This document shows positions 47,543 through 57,955 of a DNA stretch of 64,000 nucleotides, piece by piece. Position 1 is the first letter of the stretch. The number at the start of each line of letters is the position of its first letter. The stretch is from an uncultured Helicobacter sp. (lineage in GTDB: Bacteria > Campylobacterota > Campylobacteria > Campylobacterales > Helicobacteraceae). Both the position numbers and the translations under genes were made by a program. The notes beneath the pieces are model-generated. The model searched no databases. It saw only the letters and a program-made list of their open reading frames with translations, and was not told the DNA's origin. The stretch is taken from NCBI GenBank assembly GCA_949298825.1, contig CASFYB010000008.1:1-64000 (forward strand), written 5' to 3'.

Positions 47543-50500
47543 TTACTTAATACGCAATCCAGATATTGCAGAATCTACTGTTTGTATTTTTGGGGAGTTA
47601 CCATTCTTGATACTTTCTTTAGAAATATGAATATCTGCATTAACCGTAGGTGCTAGCAAGAGACTACCAGTCTGTATATTGCCATGAAAGGCTTCTATCT
47701 TTCCGCCTATAAGAGTGGTTGATCCACCCACCTTAATATCTGCGATACTGGCATCTATGCCAGAGCGCTTCTTGACATCTACTATACCTCGCATATCTGG
47801 ATCAAAGCTAAAATCCTTTAGTGAAGTACCCATAGACGCACTCACGCTACCAGATACAGAGATATCAGGAGTGCTTGCCACAAACAGATCTCCACCTACG
47901 CTAGCTCCAAGCAAACCAGATTGAATATTTCCACCCTTAATAGTCAAATCTTTATCTGTATTGATCTGCAAACTATCTGTCTCTAAGCTAGAATTATGCT
48001 GCTTAATATCTAAACTACCATCAAGCTTTCCATCTGCTTTCATAGAAAAATTATGCGTCTTAAGATCCGCACTTATACCATCGGCCAATGTCGTATCTTG
48101 AGTGGATATCAGATTAAGATTCTGTGTTTGTATTTTTCCAGAGTTTCCAGCAAGTTTTGATCCCCTGATATTTGTATCACCAGATGATTGAATATCAAAA
48201 TCGCCTAAAGTAACTTTTGATTCTACCTGCTGGGTAACCTTTTTATTATGATTCTCATAAGTAGTATTGCTATTAACTGCATTTTTACTATTACCAAAAG
48301 CAAAATCACCACTTATGCTAAAGCTATCATTATGTTCACTAGAATGCTTTGCGCTAGAAACAATATCAAGATCATTTGTTTTAATCTGAGTTTGTGTTGC
48401 ATGAAGCTCAGATCCCTTAATTGTAGTGGTTTGAGAAGTTTGGATGTTAAGCTTTCCTACATCAACATTAGAGCCACTAAAGGTAGTATCTGTTTTGCTT
48501 GTGTGCTTCTTGGAATGAGATCCATTGCCAGCCATATTAAAACCATTGCCAATACCAAAAGAACCACCGCCATTATTTTTTATCTCATTTTCTTTATTTG
48601 TATTCTCACTTTGGTAGTCTGTAATATTTAGATTCTTAGAGATGAGATTAGCCTCACCATCCACCTTGAGTTTTGAACCAATAATATTGGTATCTTTTGA
48701 AGTATTTAGATTGAGAGTTCCAGCCTTGAGAGATGAGATTACATGAGTTGTAGATGTATCATGAGTTTGTTTTTTTAGACTACCTCCACTTGATTCCATA
48801 GCGAAAGAATGAGAACCAATCGTGGTACTACCACTAATATCAAGGCTATTTTGTGTTGTATCTTCAATAGTAGTATTTGTAATAGCAGTCATAATAAAGC
48901 TATCAGCCTGAATATTTGCCACACCTGAAACATTAATATCTGATCCTTCAACCTTAACATCAGATTTAGCATTAAGATTGAGATTTTCTACATCAAGCTT
49001 GGATCCTACATGAGTAGTTTTATTTGTATCAACATGCTTATTGCTATTACTATAAGACCCTCTGATTTTAACCTCTGCATCTTCTCCGATATTAGCGCCA
49101 ACTCCAAATTCTATAGTCGTTGACTTTGTAGTATCACTGCTTATTTCTTTTGTCTCAATAGCAGCAATATTAATTTTATCTGCATCAATATTTAATTCTG
49201 TAGCATTGATATTAGATCCAATAATATTGGTATTCCCATCTGAATGAATATCCATCATTCCGGCATTTACATTAGTACTGGCAGCACTTGTCTTTACCTT
49301 ATTGTGTTGTTCTACATCATTTTTATTTGTAAAGTTAGTTTCAACCTGGGTATTCTTAGGCTTCTCACCAACCTTGATAATGTCACCAAAAACCTTATTG
49401 CCTACTTTTTGCAATGCATATTTTACGGTATCTGCATCTACGCTAAAACCGATACGATTAGAAGTCGTATGCTTTGTAGAAAATGAATTTTCTTGATTTT
49501 GAAGTGCAGCAACATTAACCTCTGCACCATTTAATGCCACATTATCACCATTTAAATTTGTCGATTCAATATTTATCAAATCTATGGCATTTAAATCAAT
49601 CTTATTAGCATTAATATTTGTGTTATTATGTGTAAGCTTGTATATTTCTTGATGTTCATCTGTAGTATCCTTGCCCACACTTATAGAGATACTCTTTTTA
49701 GTGGCTTTTCCTTTGAAACCACTTTCTGTTGTATGTTTATCTGTGATAGTTTGTTCTAAATCTGCCTTATTGCTTAAGGTTATCTTTCCTCCAGAGACCA
49801 CTTTAAATTCATCAGCCTTAACATTAATGTTATTAGCACTAAGATTGCTTTTTAAATTAATATCTACTTTCTTACCCTCAAGATTAGAGGCTATATATTT
49901 AGTAATAGATTTTTTTTCTACTTCATTTGTGATTTTACTTTTAAATATATTTCCCTTATAGCTTGCAGTCTTTTTGCTAGAATTATTCTTGGAGATACCA
50001 GCATCAAATAAAATGTTTTCTCCCTCTATTTGTATAGCATGATTTGCCCTTAAATCAGTTGAGATAATTTCTTGATTATCAGCACTTAAACTAATCTTAT
50101 TGGCAAAGAACTGTCCCCCTACTTGATCTGTTCTATCCCCACTTTCATGCCGATTGCTAAAGTTGCTTTTTAATTCAACAGTTCCGAGATGCAAGTTATT
50201 TGCCTGAACATTTATACCATCTTTTGCTTCAAGTGTTATAGCATTTAATACAATCCTATCAGAATTAAAATCAATATAATTTCCAACAATCTTGCCCGCA
50301 GAATTAAGATTTGATGATAAGGAATTACTATTATTATTAAAGAAAGCAGAGTCATCTTTTGAGGTTTCTATCCGCATATCTACCAAATTACCAAATACAG
50401 CATCATCTGATATGACAGAAAAATTTTCAGAATTAGTATTAAGGTTATTTGCCTTTATAATATTTGCATTAATAAAAATATTCTCTCCTGTTAAATCTGT

Positions 50501-53016
50501 GCCAATATTTGTAAGACTACTACTTTTGCTAACCCTAGATCTACTATAACGACTCTTACTCCTATTTATTGTGATAACTTCATTAACAGCAGTATCAAAA
50601 TTAACTTGTTTCCCGGAAATTTCCAATGTTTTTTCAGCATTTATTGTAGATGCCGAGATATTCTGATTATCCGCCATTAATGATATATTTTTGCCATCCA
50701 ACCTTGATATCGATTGTGAAATCAAATCCTGACTATAATTACCAGTATTTTCAGCAGAAATCAATTTAGTTGAAAGAATATCTAGTTTATCTGCTTTAAT
50801 CATCAGTAAATCATCTGCTTTAATCATTCCTCCAATAACTGAAGTAGAGTCTGCATTAATAATAATGTGATTCCCAGTAATGTTACCCATAGAAACGAGA
50901 TTATTTTTATAACCTATATTTGTACTAGAGTAACTATTCTCAACACTTGAAGTATTTAAAAAACCATCTGCTTTGATATCTATGCTATCACCAGATATCT
51001 TGCCTCCCTTGTTAGCAACACTCCCTCCGCTAAGAGCTAGAGACTTGCCAGAGAGTATCTCGCCATTTTCATTTATAAACACACTAGAGGCTACATAAAT
51101 ACTATCTGCGCTCATAGAGCCTGAGTTGTAAAAGTCATCAGAAGTGATGTGCATACTAGAAGCACTGATGCCTAGAGAGAGGCTCCCTCTAGCAAAGATA
51201 TCTAGGATAGAAGGATCTATCAGTGTAGCTGCATCTACACTGCCTACTAAAAGTGAGTTTAGAGTAGCGCTATCTTGCATATAGGCTATAGGTGCGGTAG
51301 CGCTAGCTCTAGAAGTCCTGATAGCCTCAGAGAGGTATCCAGTCATATCTTGAGCTGTGATCTCTGGGAGATTATTATCAATATATTCTATATCATCAGC
51401 ACGGTTATAGGCATAATATTTACTTGTGGAGGCACAGTTCCAGTTCTGAGATCCAAAGAGCCAATGCAAACTACAATCGCCATATCTATCATAAACCTTT
51501 CTTGTACCATTATAGCTGGTGATCCTTTTTGCCTGTGGATCTATGTTTTTAAACTCTTTGCTTTGATTATCAAAATTATTAGTAGCTTTGATGATAGCAG
51601 TATCATTAGTAGTGGTATCTGACTTGATAGTGATATTACCCCCTAGGATAAGTGCTGGAGAGTAGGTCTGTGCCTTAGTGACATGCTCTTTAGTAGTAAT
51701 TGCATAATCATATAAAGTCCAACGATGATCATCTCCACCAAAAAACCCATTTACATTAGGATCTCTGGAGTAAAAATGCGATGTGCCTACGACCCTATCT
51801 TCAAACTCAAGGCTACCTTGATTGAGCACGGTGTGTGCTTCTATGCTCAGATCACCTGCAGCATAGAGGATAGAGTGGTTGGCAAAGTCCTTTGCCTTGA
51901 TAGTGAGACTAGAACCAGAAAAGAGTGCCGGGGCAAAGCCCTCTTCTTTAGCCTCTGTATCTGTAGTGGCTTCTGTGAGGTCTATGGCTTCTTTGTGTAA
52001 GTCTAGGGCTAGGGCTCTTTTGGGAGCTGATATCTCTAGCTTGCCATTCACATCGATGCTAAAGCCCCCATCACCTTCACTCACAGATGCAGTACTCGCC
52101 ATCAAGCCAGAGCTACGCACACCTATCCCCTCTTGCGTAGCTACTATATAGATACTCTTGGCCACTGCTCCACCCAGATAGGCTACATCTAGTGCTAGGG
52201 CTGGCTCATCACTCTTAGCTAGCTTGATAGGCTCATAGAGCAGCACACTGGGAGAAAACTCAACATGATTAGCCCCTAGCAGCATACGGATCTTATCCCC
52301 ACCACTAATCATACCATCCACCTCCATACTCTTAGCTAGGAATGTCAAGCTTTTGGTATTTCTCGCATCTAGCGCTTGGGTAATGATCTTACCCTGCGTG
52401 ATATCTAGAGAGAGGCTCTTTAGCTCTTGGTAGCTTTTAAGCAGAGCTAGTCTTTCTAGCTCACTTTGTGAAAATCTACCTGTAGCCAAAGTCAGATTCT
52501 CCACATTTAAAAAGCCACAACCCTGGCAGGTGATGCCATTTGGATTAGCAATAATCACATCAGCACTCTTGCCTGCTACTTCTAGATATCCTAATAGCTT
52601 TGAGATATCATTACCTGTGACTTGGTTTAAGATGAGCTTGGCTGAAGAGGTGAGATTATCATTAGCGCTGATATAGCCTGCGAGTATACTTTGAGCTAGC
52701 TTATCATCTTTAGCGATATTATTGAGTATCAGACCATCTTGAGAGACATTAAAGTCAGTATAGAAGTTATTAGAGATGCCAGCATCATTAGGCTTAGCAA
52801 TCTGGATGATATCAATGCCATTTGGCGTCTTATCTAAGGTAGGATGGCTGCTAGATGCACTCATATCGATCTTGATGCCATCAGCTAAGACTTGGGAGCC
52901 CAGCAGGCATAGAGCATTGAGCACTGAGAGAGACTGTTTGAAATATTGATGGGGGGGGGGACAAACTTATTTGCCACCCTCTTATCTATCATGCTCTTTT
53001 TTGCTTTGCTTAGCAT
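47543..53016 (-). CDS. FhaB-like filamentous haemagglutinin (TpsA), out of frame at a C10 tract
   Basis: The uninterrupted frame (52924 start) gives 1793 aa, but its N-terminus begins in mid-signal peptide. A better start is ATG 53014-53016 with AAGGA upstream: MLSKAKKSMIDKRVANKFVP, then the poly-Pro tract, then HQYFKQSLSVLNALCLLGSQ and VLADG, a long TpsA-type signal. Joining needs 8 or 11 Cs at 52951-52960; with the 10 present the product ends after about 41 residues. After the signal comes the TPS domain with VIIANPNGITCQGCGFLN (two Cys, as in FhaB) and long haemagglutinin-type repeats rich in N, S, T, ending in SGLRIK. No VENN motif or C-terminal toxin is seen, so an adhesin is likelier than CdiA. 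OFF state, or a length error. Confidence 0.8.
52951..52960 (-). repeat. C10 contingency tract in the fhaB-like signal region (plus-strand G10)
   Basis: Encodes Pro residues between the basic N-terminus and the hydrophobic core. Frame is restored at 8 or 11. Confidence 0.85.
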
Positions 53017-53071
53017 CCTATTCCTTAAAATTTATTTACATATTATCGACATTTATTGATATTTTTAAGAT

Positions 53072-53094
53072 TTGTGATTATATCATAATCACAA
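53072..53094 (-). promoter_or_regulatory. perfect inverted repeat over the fhaB -10 box
   Basis: TTGTGATTAT and ATAATCACAA flank a GAT spacer (minus-strand reading). The -10 box TATAAT (53077-53082) lies inside the right half, about 60 bp before the proposed ATG. A regulator bound here would sit on the promoter. Confidence 0.6.
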
Positions 53095-53193
53095 CTTAGA
53101 AAAATAAAAGTTTACCTTTCATCCGGGGTATTTTACCTCAAAATCATAAAAAATCATTTTTAATAATAGATATCCTTTGATATTAAATGATTT

Positions 53194-53242
53194 AAAAAAA
53201 AGGGGGGAGGGGCTAAACAAAAAAAAGGGGGGGGGGCTAAAC
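53194..53242. repeat. tandem duplication A8-G6AG4/G10-CTAAAC
   Basis: Copy 1 (53194-53218) is A8 G6 A G4 CTAAAC; copy 2 (53219-53242) is A8 G10 CTAAAC. The CTA is the gtrA stop codon complement. The unit has been duplicated and one G-tract interrupted by A. Slippage is outside coding sequence. Confidence 0.85.
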
Positions 53243-53593
53243 TGCCCTAAAAGCAAAATACCTGCTTAGCAAAAAAGAACAGATCGTATAGATAGCAGCA
53301 GAAAAAAGCTGAGAGATGATAGCCTCATAGCCTAAAACTCTGTATAAAACAAAAAGTGCAAAAAGATTTGCCCCATAGGCTAATAGCACGCAAAAAAAGA
53401 ATCTAGCAAAATTGCCCTTTTTACCCCGAAAGGTAAAGCGCGAGTTTAGTACATAAGAGATGCAAACACCGATACTATAGCCAAGCAAGTTTGCCAGCTC
53501 TGGGATGAGCACCAGGCCAAATAAAAGCACCAAGCCAAAACCTATAATCGTATTTACAACCCCTACAAGACAGTAACGCACAAACTCCATCAA
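53237..53593 (-). CDS. GtrA-family membrane protein (flippase-like)
   Basis: The 118-aa protein has four membrane helices (FVRYCLVGVVNTIIGFGLVL; LIPELANLLGYSIGVCISYV; LNSRFTFRGKKGN; and two more), the GtrA family layout. GtrA is thought to flip the undecaprenyl-linked sugar made by GtrB across the inner membrane. It follows the membrane gene by 9 bp and completes the gtrB/membrane protein/gtrA set. The stop codon is part of a duplicated homopolymer unit. Confidence 0.85.
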   Translation of the reverse strand: MMEFVRYCLVGVVNTIIGFGLVLLFGLVLIPELANLLGYSIGVCISYVLNSRFTFRGKKGNFARFFFCVLLAYGANLFALFVLYRVLGYEAIISQLFSAAIYTICSFLLSRYFAFRAV

Positions 53594-53602
53594 TCACCAC
53601 TC

Positions 53603-55108
53603 CTAATGCGCGCTAAAATGCCTAAACTCTTTGTTATCCCCGACTATAAACCTCTCTAGCCCATAATGCTTGGCATAAAGCTCATTGACCCAAAAGTCAG
53701 CCTTAGTGCTAGGCAGTCCCCAATCACTGTGATAAAAACCTACAAAATTATCCCAAGGGATCACCACCTCTTTAGCACCTAAAGACTTTTTATAAGCAAT
53801 ATAGCTTTCCATCTTATGCCATTTATAGCCCATATACCCCCAGTTAATCATACAAGATGCCGTGCTTAAGGCCAGAGCGATGAAGACTATCTTTTTTAGC
53901 AAGTCTTGGAGCTTAAAGCGCGCATAAAAGTCTAAAAACATCCCTAAAAGCAAAGTGTATAAAATGAGATTCCCGCCTAGCTGTGCGCGCTTAGGCAGAC
54001 CTAATGGCAGCTGGAAGACAATCGCCCCTATAAGCACCCATGATAAAAACAATGCCCCAAAGGCATAAAACTTGGAATCTATCCTAGCAAGTCTTAAAAA
54101 CATCACAAACACTATGCCATACACCACAAGCCCTGCTAAATGCCTAGCAACTACCAAAGCCATGATCCCGCATAAAATACCAAAAATATAAAAATACCAC
54201 TTAGCCTTAAGTCTCTCTAGGTAAAAGAATATAAAGGCTATCAAAAATACCGCGAAGCTTTTAGCATACAGGTGATTAAAAGAGCTGAAAAATAGCCATA
54301 AGGAATCTAAAAACCCCCTATCTAATAACGCAGAAAAACTGATAAAAGAATCTTTTGACACCAGAGTGCGGAAGGCCGATCCGGGTGAAAAGTATAGACA
54401 CAAATACCCAGCTAAAAAACACACAAAAGATAAATACCCAGCCACAGGGAGCCGCACTCCCATATACCAAGCATAAACAAACATCGCTACCCCCATAGCA
54501 ATACTCCATACCCCCATCTGCTCACTTCCCATCCCGGCAAAAAAGGATAAAGGCGCTAAAAAAAGCCATAGCATCCTTGCAGATCTTTGCATGGCTAAGC
54601 CCTGATGCCCTCTTAGGATCTTTTGCCAAAAGTACCTAAAAGGAAGCCAAAAAAGCATGATAAGCAGACATCCAAAAAGGTAGTTAAAATAGCCAGAGTT
54701 CCACAAGAAATTTGCAGCAAAGTCATTAAGCGTGATAAGACAAAAGCACAAGAAGCAAAGATACATCACATCTCTAGCATCTCTAGGCAGGCGTGCAAAA
54801 ATAAGCATAAAAAAGACAAGCACAAAAGCTGAGCCCATAAAAGCACCCAAAAGATCAAGCCATACACTATTATTAAAACGTGCAAAAAACCCTACATATA
54901 AAATCTCCCCTATCCTGCCATTCCAGTGAAAGTAGGAGTACAAAAAGCCAAGTTCTGGATTGGTAGCTTTGAAATAATGGCTATAATCATCACTCTGGGC
55001 TGGGAAAATACACTGAAAGAAAAATAGCACCACAAAAATAGCTAAAAATGCACACACCCATATATAACGAGCGCTAAAACACTGCTCTTTTAGACTACTT
55101 TTCATCTT
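53603..55108 (-). CDS. multi-pass membrane protein, GtrC-position glycosyltransferase-like
   Basis: About 12 membrane helices in 501 aa. I start it at ATG 55106-55108 (MKSSLKEQCF), which overlaps gtrB by 14 bp; the frame stays open to 55189. After the first helix comes QSDDYSHYFKA, an acidic pair in the position of GtrC/GT-C catalytic Asp residues. The protein resembles the DUF6056-type membrane glycosyltransferases. Position between gtrB and gtrA suggests it transfers the flipped sugar onto surface glycan. Substrate and product unknown. Confidence 0.7.
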   Translation of the reverse strand, partial: KMKSSLKEQCFSARYIWVCAFLAIFVVLFFFQCIFPAQSDDYSHYFKATNPELGFLYSYFHWNGRIGEILYVGFFARFNNSVWLDLLGAFMGSAFVLVFFMLIFARLPRDARDVMYLCFLCFCLITLNDFAANFLWNSGYFNYLFGCLLIMLFWLPFRYFWQKILRGHQGLAMQRSARMLWLFLAPLSFFAGMGSEQMGVWSIAMGVAMFVYAWYMGVRLPVAGYLSFVCFLAGYLCLYFSPGSAFRTLVSKDSFISFSALLDRGFLDSLWLFFSSFNHLYAKSFAVFLIAFIFFYLERLKAKWYFYIFGILCGIMALVVARHLAGLVVYGIVFVMFLRLARIDSKFYAFGALFLSWVLIGAIVFQLPLGLPKRAQLGGNLILYTLLLGMFLDFYARFKLQDLLKKIVFIALALSTASCMINWGYMGYKWHKMESYIAYKKSLGAKEVVIPWDNFVGFYHSDWGLPSTKADFWVNELYAKHYGLERFIVGDNKEFRHFSAH

Positions 55109-56116
55109 GTTTGTCTTTTTTGAGGATATAGTGGGGGCGGTTTTTGATCTGCTCATAGATCCTAGCGATATACTCTCCAATGATCCCAAGCACGATAAGC
55201 TGCACCCCGCCCAAAAACATCACCACGCAAATAAGCGATGGATAGCCTCTCACAGCATTGCCATATAAAAGCGTCTGGATGACCATCACACATCCATAGA
55301 TAAAGGCAGCTAGACTAACGATAAACCCTATCACAAAAGCCAGCCTCAAAGGCATCGTAGAAAAGCTGATAATCCCCTCAAGTCCGTACTTAAAAAGCTT
55401 ATAAAGGCTAAAGCTGCTATCACCACCAGCGCGCGGGATATACTCATAGTCTAAAAACGCACGTTCAAACCCCACCCACTCAAAGATGGCTTTAGAGAAG
55501 CGGTGGTATTCTTTTAGCGATAGTATGGCATCTACCACTTCACGCTTTAATAGTCTAAAATCACGCACGCCATTTTGCAGCTTGACCTCAGAGACAAAGC
55601 CATAAATCTTATAAAAAAGGCTGCTTAATACCTTACGCAAAGCACTATCACCAGCCCTATCCTTCCTTCTCACACAGACTATATCTACGCCCCTTTTATC
55701 CATCACTTCAAACATCTTTGGCAAAAGCCACTCAGGGTCTTGCAAGTCCGCATCCATAAGTACTACATACTCCCCCCTACACTCTCTAAGGCCTGCTAAA
55801 AGGGCTGATTCCTTACCGAAGTTACGAGAAAAGTCAAGAGTTCTGATGCCTTTGTAGGTACTTTGAAGTTTTTTTAAAGTCTTTAGAGTATCATCCTGAC
55901 TACCATCATTGACAAAGACAAACTCATAAGAAGAGATAAAACCCCGCAAGATGAGAATCTCAACTTGCTTGATCACTTGAGTGTAAAAAAGCTCAAGGTT
56001 TAAAGCTTCATTAAAACAAGGGATGATGATACTTAAAAGCGCTCCCCCCCCCCCTAAAGGAAGAAGGAGAGCCTGAACTTGCAGAATCTGAGGTATAAGA
56101 AAAGCTAGAGTACATC
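55095..56116 (-). CDS. GtrB-like bactoprenol glucosyltransferase, out of frame at a G11 tract
   Basis: A GT2 enzyme that loads a sugar on undecaprenyl phosphate. The uninterrupted frame (from GTG 55976, 293 aa) lacks the first beta-strand. Upstream, LLSIIIPCFNEALNLELFYT runs straight into it, and this in turn joins ATG 56114-56116 (MYSSFSYTSDSASSGSPSSF then RGGG) across the G11 tract. The frame is in register with 10 or 13 Gs, OFF with 11. Seen in the catalytic part: FVNDGSQDDT, ALLAGLRECRGEYVVLMDAD then LQDPEWL, and C-terminal two-helix membrane anchor (IISFSTMPLRLAFVIGFIVS; GGVQLIVLGIIGEYIARIYE). It is the first gene of the gtr set. Confidence 0.8.
56044..56054 (-). repeat. G11 contingency tract in gtrB (plus-strand C11)
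   Basis: Lies between the proposed N-terminal leader and the GT2 core. Frame restored at 10 or 13. Confidence 0.85.
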
Positions 56117-56145
56117 CAAAACCTTTTTATAAATGTGGTTTTGAA

Positions 56146-56151
56146 TTATAT
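56146..56151 (-). promoter_or_regulatory. candidate -10 box of the gtrB operon
   Basis: The minus strand reads TATAAT 30 bp before the proposed gtrB ATG. This supports that ATG as the start. Confidence 0.45.
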
Positions 56152-56158
56152 CTAAATA

Positions 56159-57010
56159 CTAAAACTGTAGCTTTAAGATTGCATTTTCAGCCATCTTTGG
56201 GATCCAGAGTGTATTTTTATCATGGTCATAGAAAATATCTGCTGGACCTGCCATATCAGGAAGATCTACCTTTTTTACATTACCAGATCTATCGATGCTA
56301 TAAAGAGCACCTTTTAGATTCTCTCCCCAAGATGTGACTAAAAGATTGCCTTTTTTATCAAAGGCTACTCCATCAAGTGGGCCTTCAAGATCTGAAAATA
56401 CAGTGATCTTTTTATCTTTAAGATTGATTTTTAAAACACGGCCATTATCCTTGCCATTAGGATCATAAGTTACAGTAATAAGTTCATTGCCATTTTTCAA
56501 AAGTCCATTTGGCCCCATATACTCAGATGGGATTTTAACTAGAGTTTTATATCTAGCATTTTTTAAATTCACCTCATGGATGATACCTGTACCAGTATCA
56601 CTTACATAAAGTGTATTAGAATCTTTAACTGCGATATCATTAAGGAAGATCGCCCCTTTTATAGGCATTTCAAAAACTTGCTTTTTAGTCTTTAGATTAA
56701 ACCCACGTAACACATCAATATCTACTACATAAAGCACGCCATCTACAACACTCATACCCTTAGGCGCATTGATACCTTTGATGAATTCTTTTTCAATCAC
56801 ATTGCCATTCTTATCTAGCTTTGAGATAAATCCATCATTATCTTTAGCTAGTGGATCTAGCTTAGGTCCCACATTTGAAACAAGCACATATTGAGAAGTC
56901 ACATACACACTCTCAGGTGATGCAAATCCTTTAAACTCTTGAGTAGCCATATTTCCTGCAAATGCCACAGAAAGCACACTGCTTAATGCCAAAGCTGTAA
57001 TCTTTTTCAT
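56159..57010 (-). CDS. exported NHL/SMP-30-like beta-propeller protein
   Basis: After removing five codons of the open frame I start at ATG 57008-57010 (MKKITALAL) because AAAGGA lies 6-7 bp upstream. A signal peptide ends near VAFAG. The rest is repeated beta-strand segments of the NHL/SMP-30 kind (GVLYVVDIDVLRGFNL, NTLYVSDTGTGIIHEVNL, GNLLVTSWGENLKGALYSID). No catalytic residues of lactonases could be picked out with certainty. The periplasmic role is unknown; a ligand- or metal-binding enzyme or scaffold is possible. Confidence 0.75.
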   Translation of the reverse strand: MKKITALALSSVLSVAFAGNMATQEFKGFASPESVYVTSQYVLVSNVGPKLDPLAKDNDGFISKLDKNGNVIEKEFIKGINAPKGMSVVDGVLYVVDIDVLRGFNLKTKKQVFEMPIKGAIFLNDIAVKDSNTLYVSDTGTGIIHEVNLKNARYKTLVKIPSEYMGPNGLLKNGNELITVTYDPNGKDNGRVLKINLKDKKITVFSDLEGPLDGVAFDKKGNLLVTSWGENLKGALYSIDRSGNVKKVDLPDMAGPADIFYDHDKNTLWIPKMAENAILKLQF

Positions 57011-57070
57011 TGGTAATCCTTTCATTCAATATTGAGATGGGATTATAAAAAAGATAAATTTTAAAAGCTA

Positions 57071-57955
57071 TCAGTTTTGTGATAAAAAATACAAGTTTTT
57101 TGATATTTGAAATTGTTTTGGGGTGATTCCATAGCGTTTTTTGAAGCGATCGATAAACCAAGCAGGAGAGTTAAACCCCAGGTCTTGAGAAATCTCTGTG
57201 ATATTTTTATCGCTAAATTCAAGTAAGAATCTCGCCCGCTCAAAACGCTCATTATCCAGCCATTCTTTTGGGCTCACTCCAAGCTTTTCTTTAAACTTTC
57301 TACTAAAGCTAGCCTGAGACATTTTAGCGCTCTTTGCCATCATAGAGACATTCTCATAAGATAGCTTCTCTGGCAAGATATCTACAAATAACTCAAAATC
57401 AAGACTTGCAAAATGTGATAAAAAGGCGATAAAGTTTTCTCTATTTTTAGGATCTTCTAGCAAATATAAAAAAATCTCTTCGTATTTCAAGGATAGAATC
57501 TGTGGTTGATTTTTCAGCTTAATGAGTGCCAGAAAGCTTTCAAAAAGTGAGCACAAAAAAGTATCAGTTTTGATCAAAAATTCGACAGATTGCTTGGTTT
57601 TATCAAGATGGAAGAGATCATGGTATTTATAAATAAAATCTCTAATCACAGCATCAGGGAAGAAAAATAATAATGAACTATAGCTATTATTTGAAGAATC
57701 TAAAATCTCACTTAGCAAATATTGATTTTTAGGGATAAAGATGGCTTCTTTGGCATGGATTGAGTACTCTGCACTCCCTGTAAGTATCCGCTTCTCACCC
57801 TCAAGCACGAAAATCAGTGCATTATGCTCAAAGCACACCTGCTGTCTAAAGCAAGACTTTTTCTGACGATAGTGCGCAAAGATATAATCTCTTGCCCCGA
57901 AAAAATCGATATCCTTGCTGAATGCGGAAATCCCGCTGGGTAGTGCTACCATCAC
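57071..57955 (-). CDS. AraC-family transcriptional regulator
   Basis: The 294-aa regulator has a cupin-like sensory N-domain and a C-terminal double HTH (VSMMAKSAKMSQASFSRKFK then EKLGVSPKEWL; ITEISQDLGFNSPAWFIDRF then KKRYGITPKQF). Its ATG overlaps the upstream L,D-carboxypeptidase stop by four bases (ATGA). It is divergent from nothing; the propeller gene 60 bp downstream on the same strand is a plausible target. AraC regulators are rare in Helicobacter genomes, so this one is notable. Confidence 0.88.
   Translation of the reverse strand: MMVALPSGISAFSKDIDFFGARDYIFAHYRQKKSCFRQQVCFEHNALIFVLEGEKRILTGSAEYSIHAKEAIFIPKNQYLLSEILDSSNNSYSSLLFFFPDAVIRDFIYKYHDLFHLDKTKQSVEFLIKTDTFLCSLFESFLALIKLKNQPQILSLKYEEIFLYLLEDPKNRENFIAFLSHFASLDFELFVDILPEKLSYENVSMMAKSAKMSQASFSRKFKEKLGVSPKEWLDNERFERARFLLEFSDKNITEISQDLGFNSPAWFIDRFKKRYGITPKQFQISKNLYFLSQN

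Noticed and set aside
47715-52151. Several plus-strand frames of 60-127 codons opposite the fhaB-like gene
   Set aside because: They mirror the repeat-rich coding strand, have no start signals and no recognisable domain; typical antisense shadows.
47543-53016. Reading the FhaB-like gene as a CdiA contact-dependent toxin
   Set aside because: No VENN motif, no C-terminal toxin domain and no small immunity gene follows; the C-terminus ends in haemagglutinin repeats.
53227-53236. G10 tract as a switch for gtrA
   Set aside because: It lies directly after the gtrA stop codon and outside the coding frame, so a length change cannot shift the protein.
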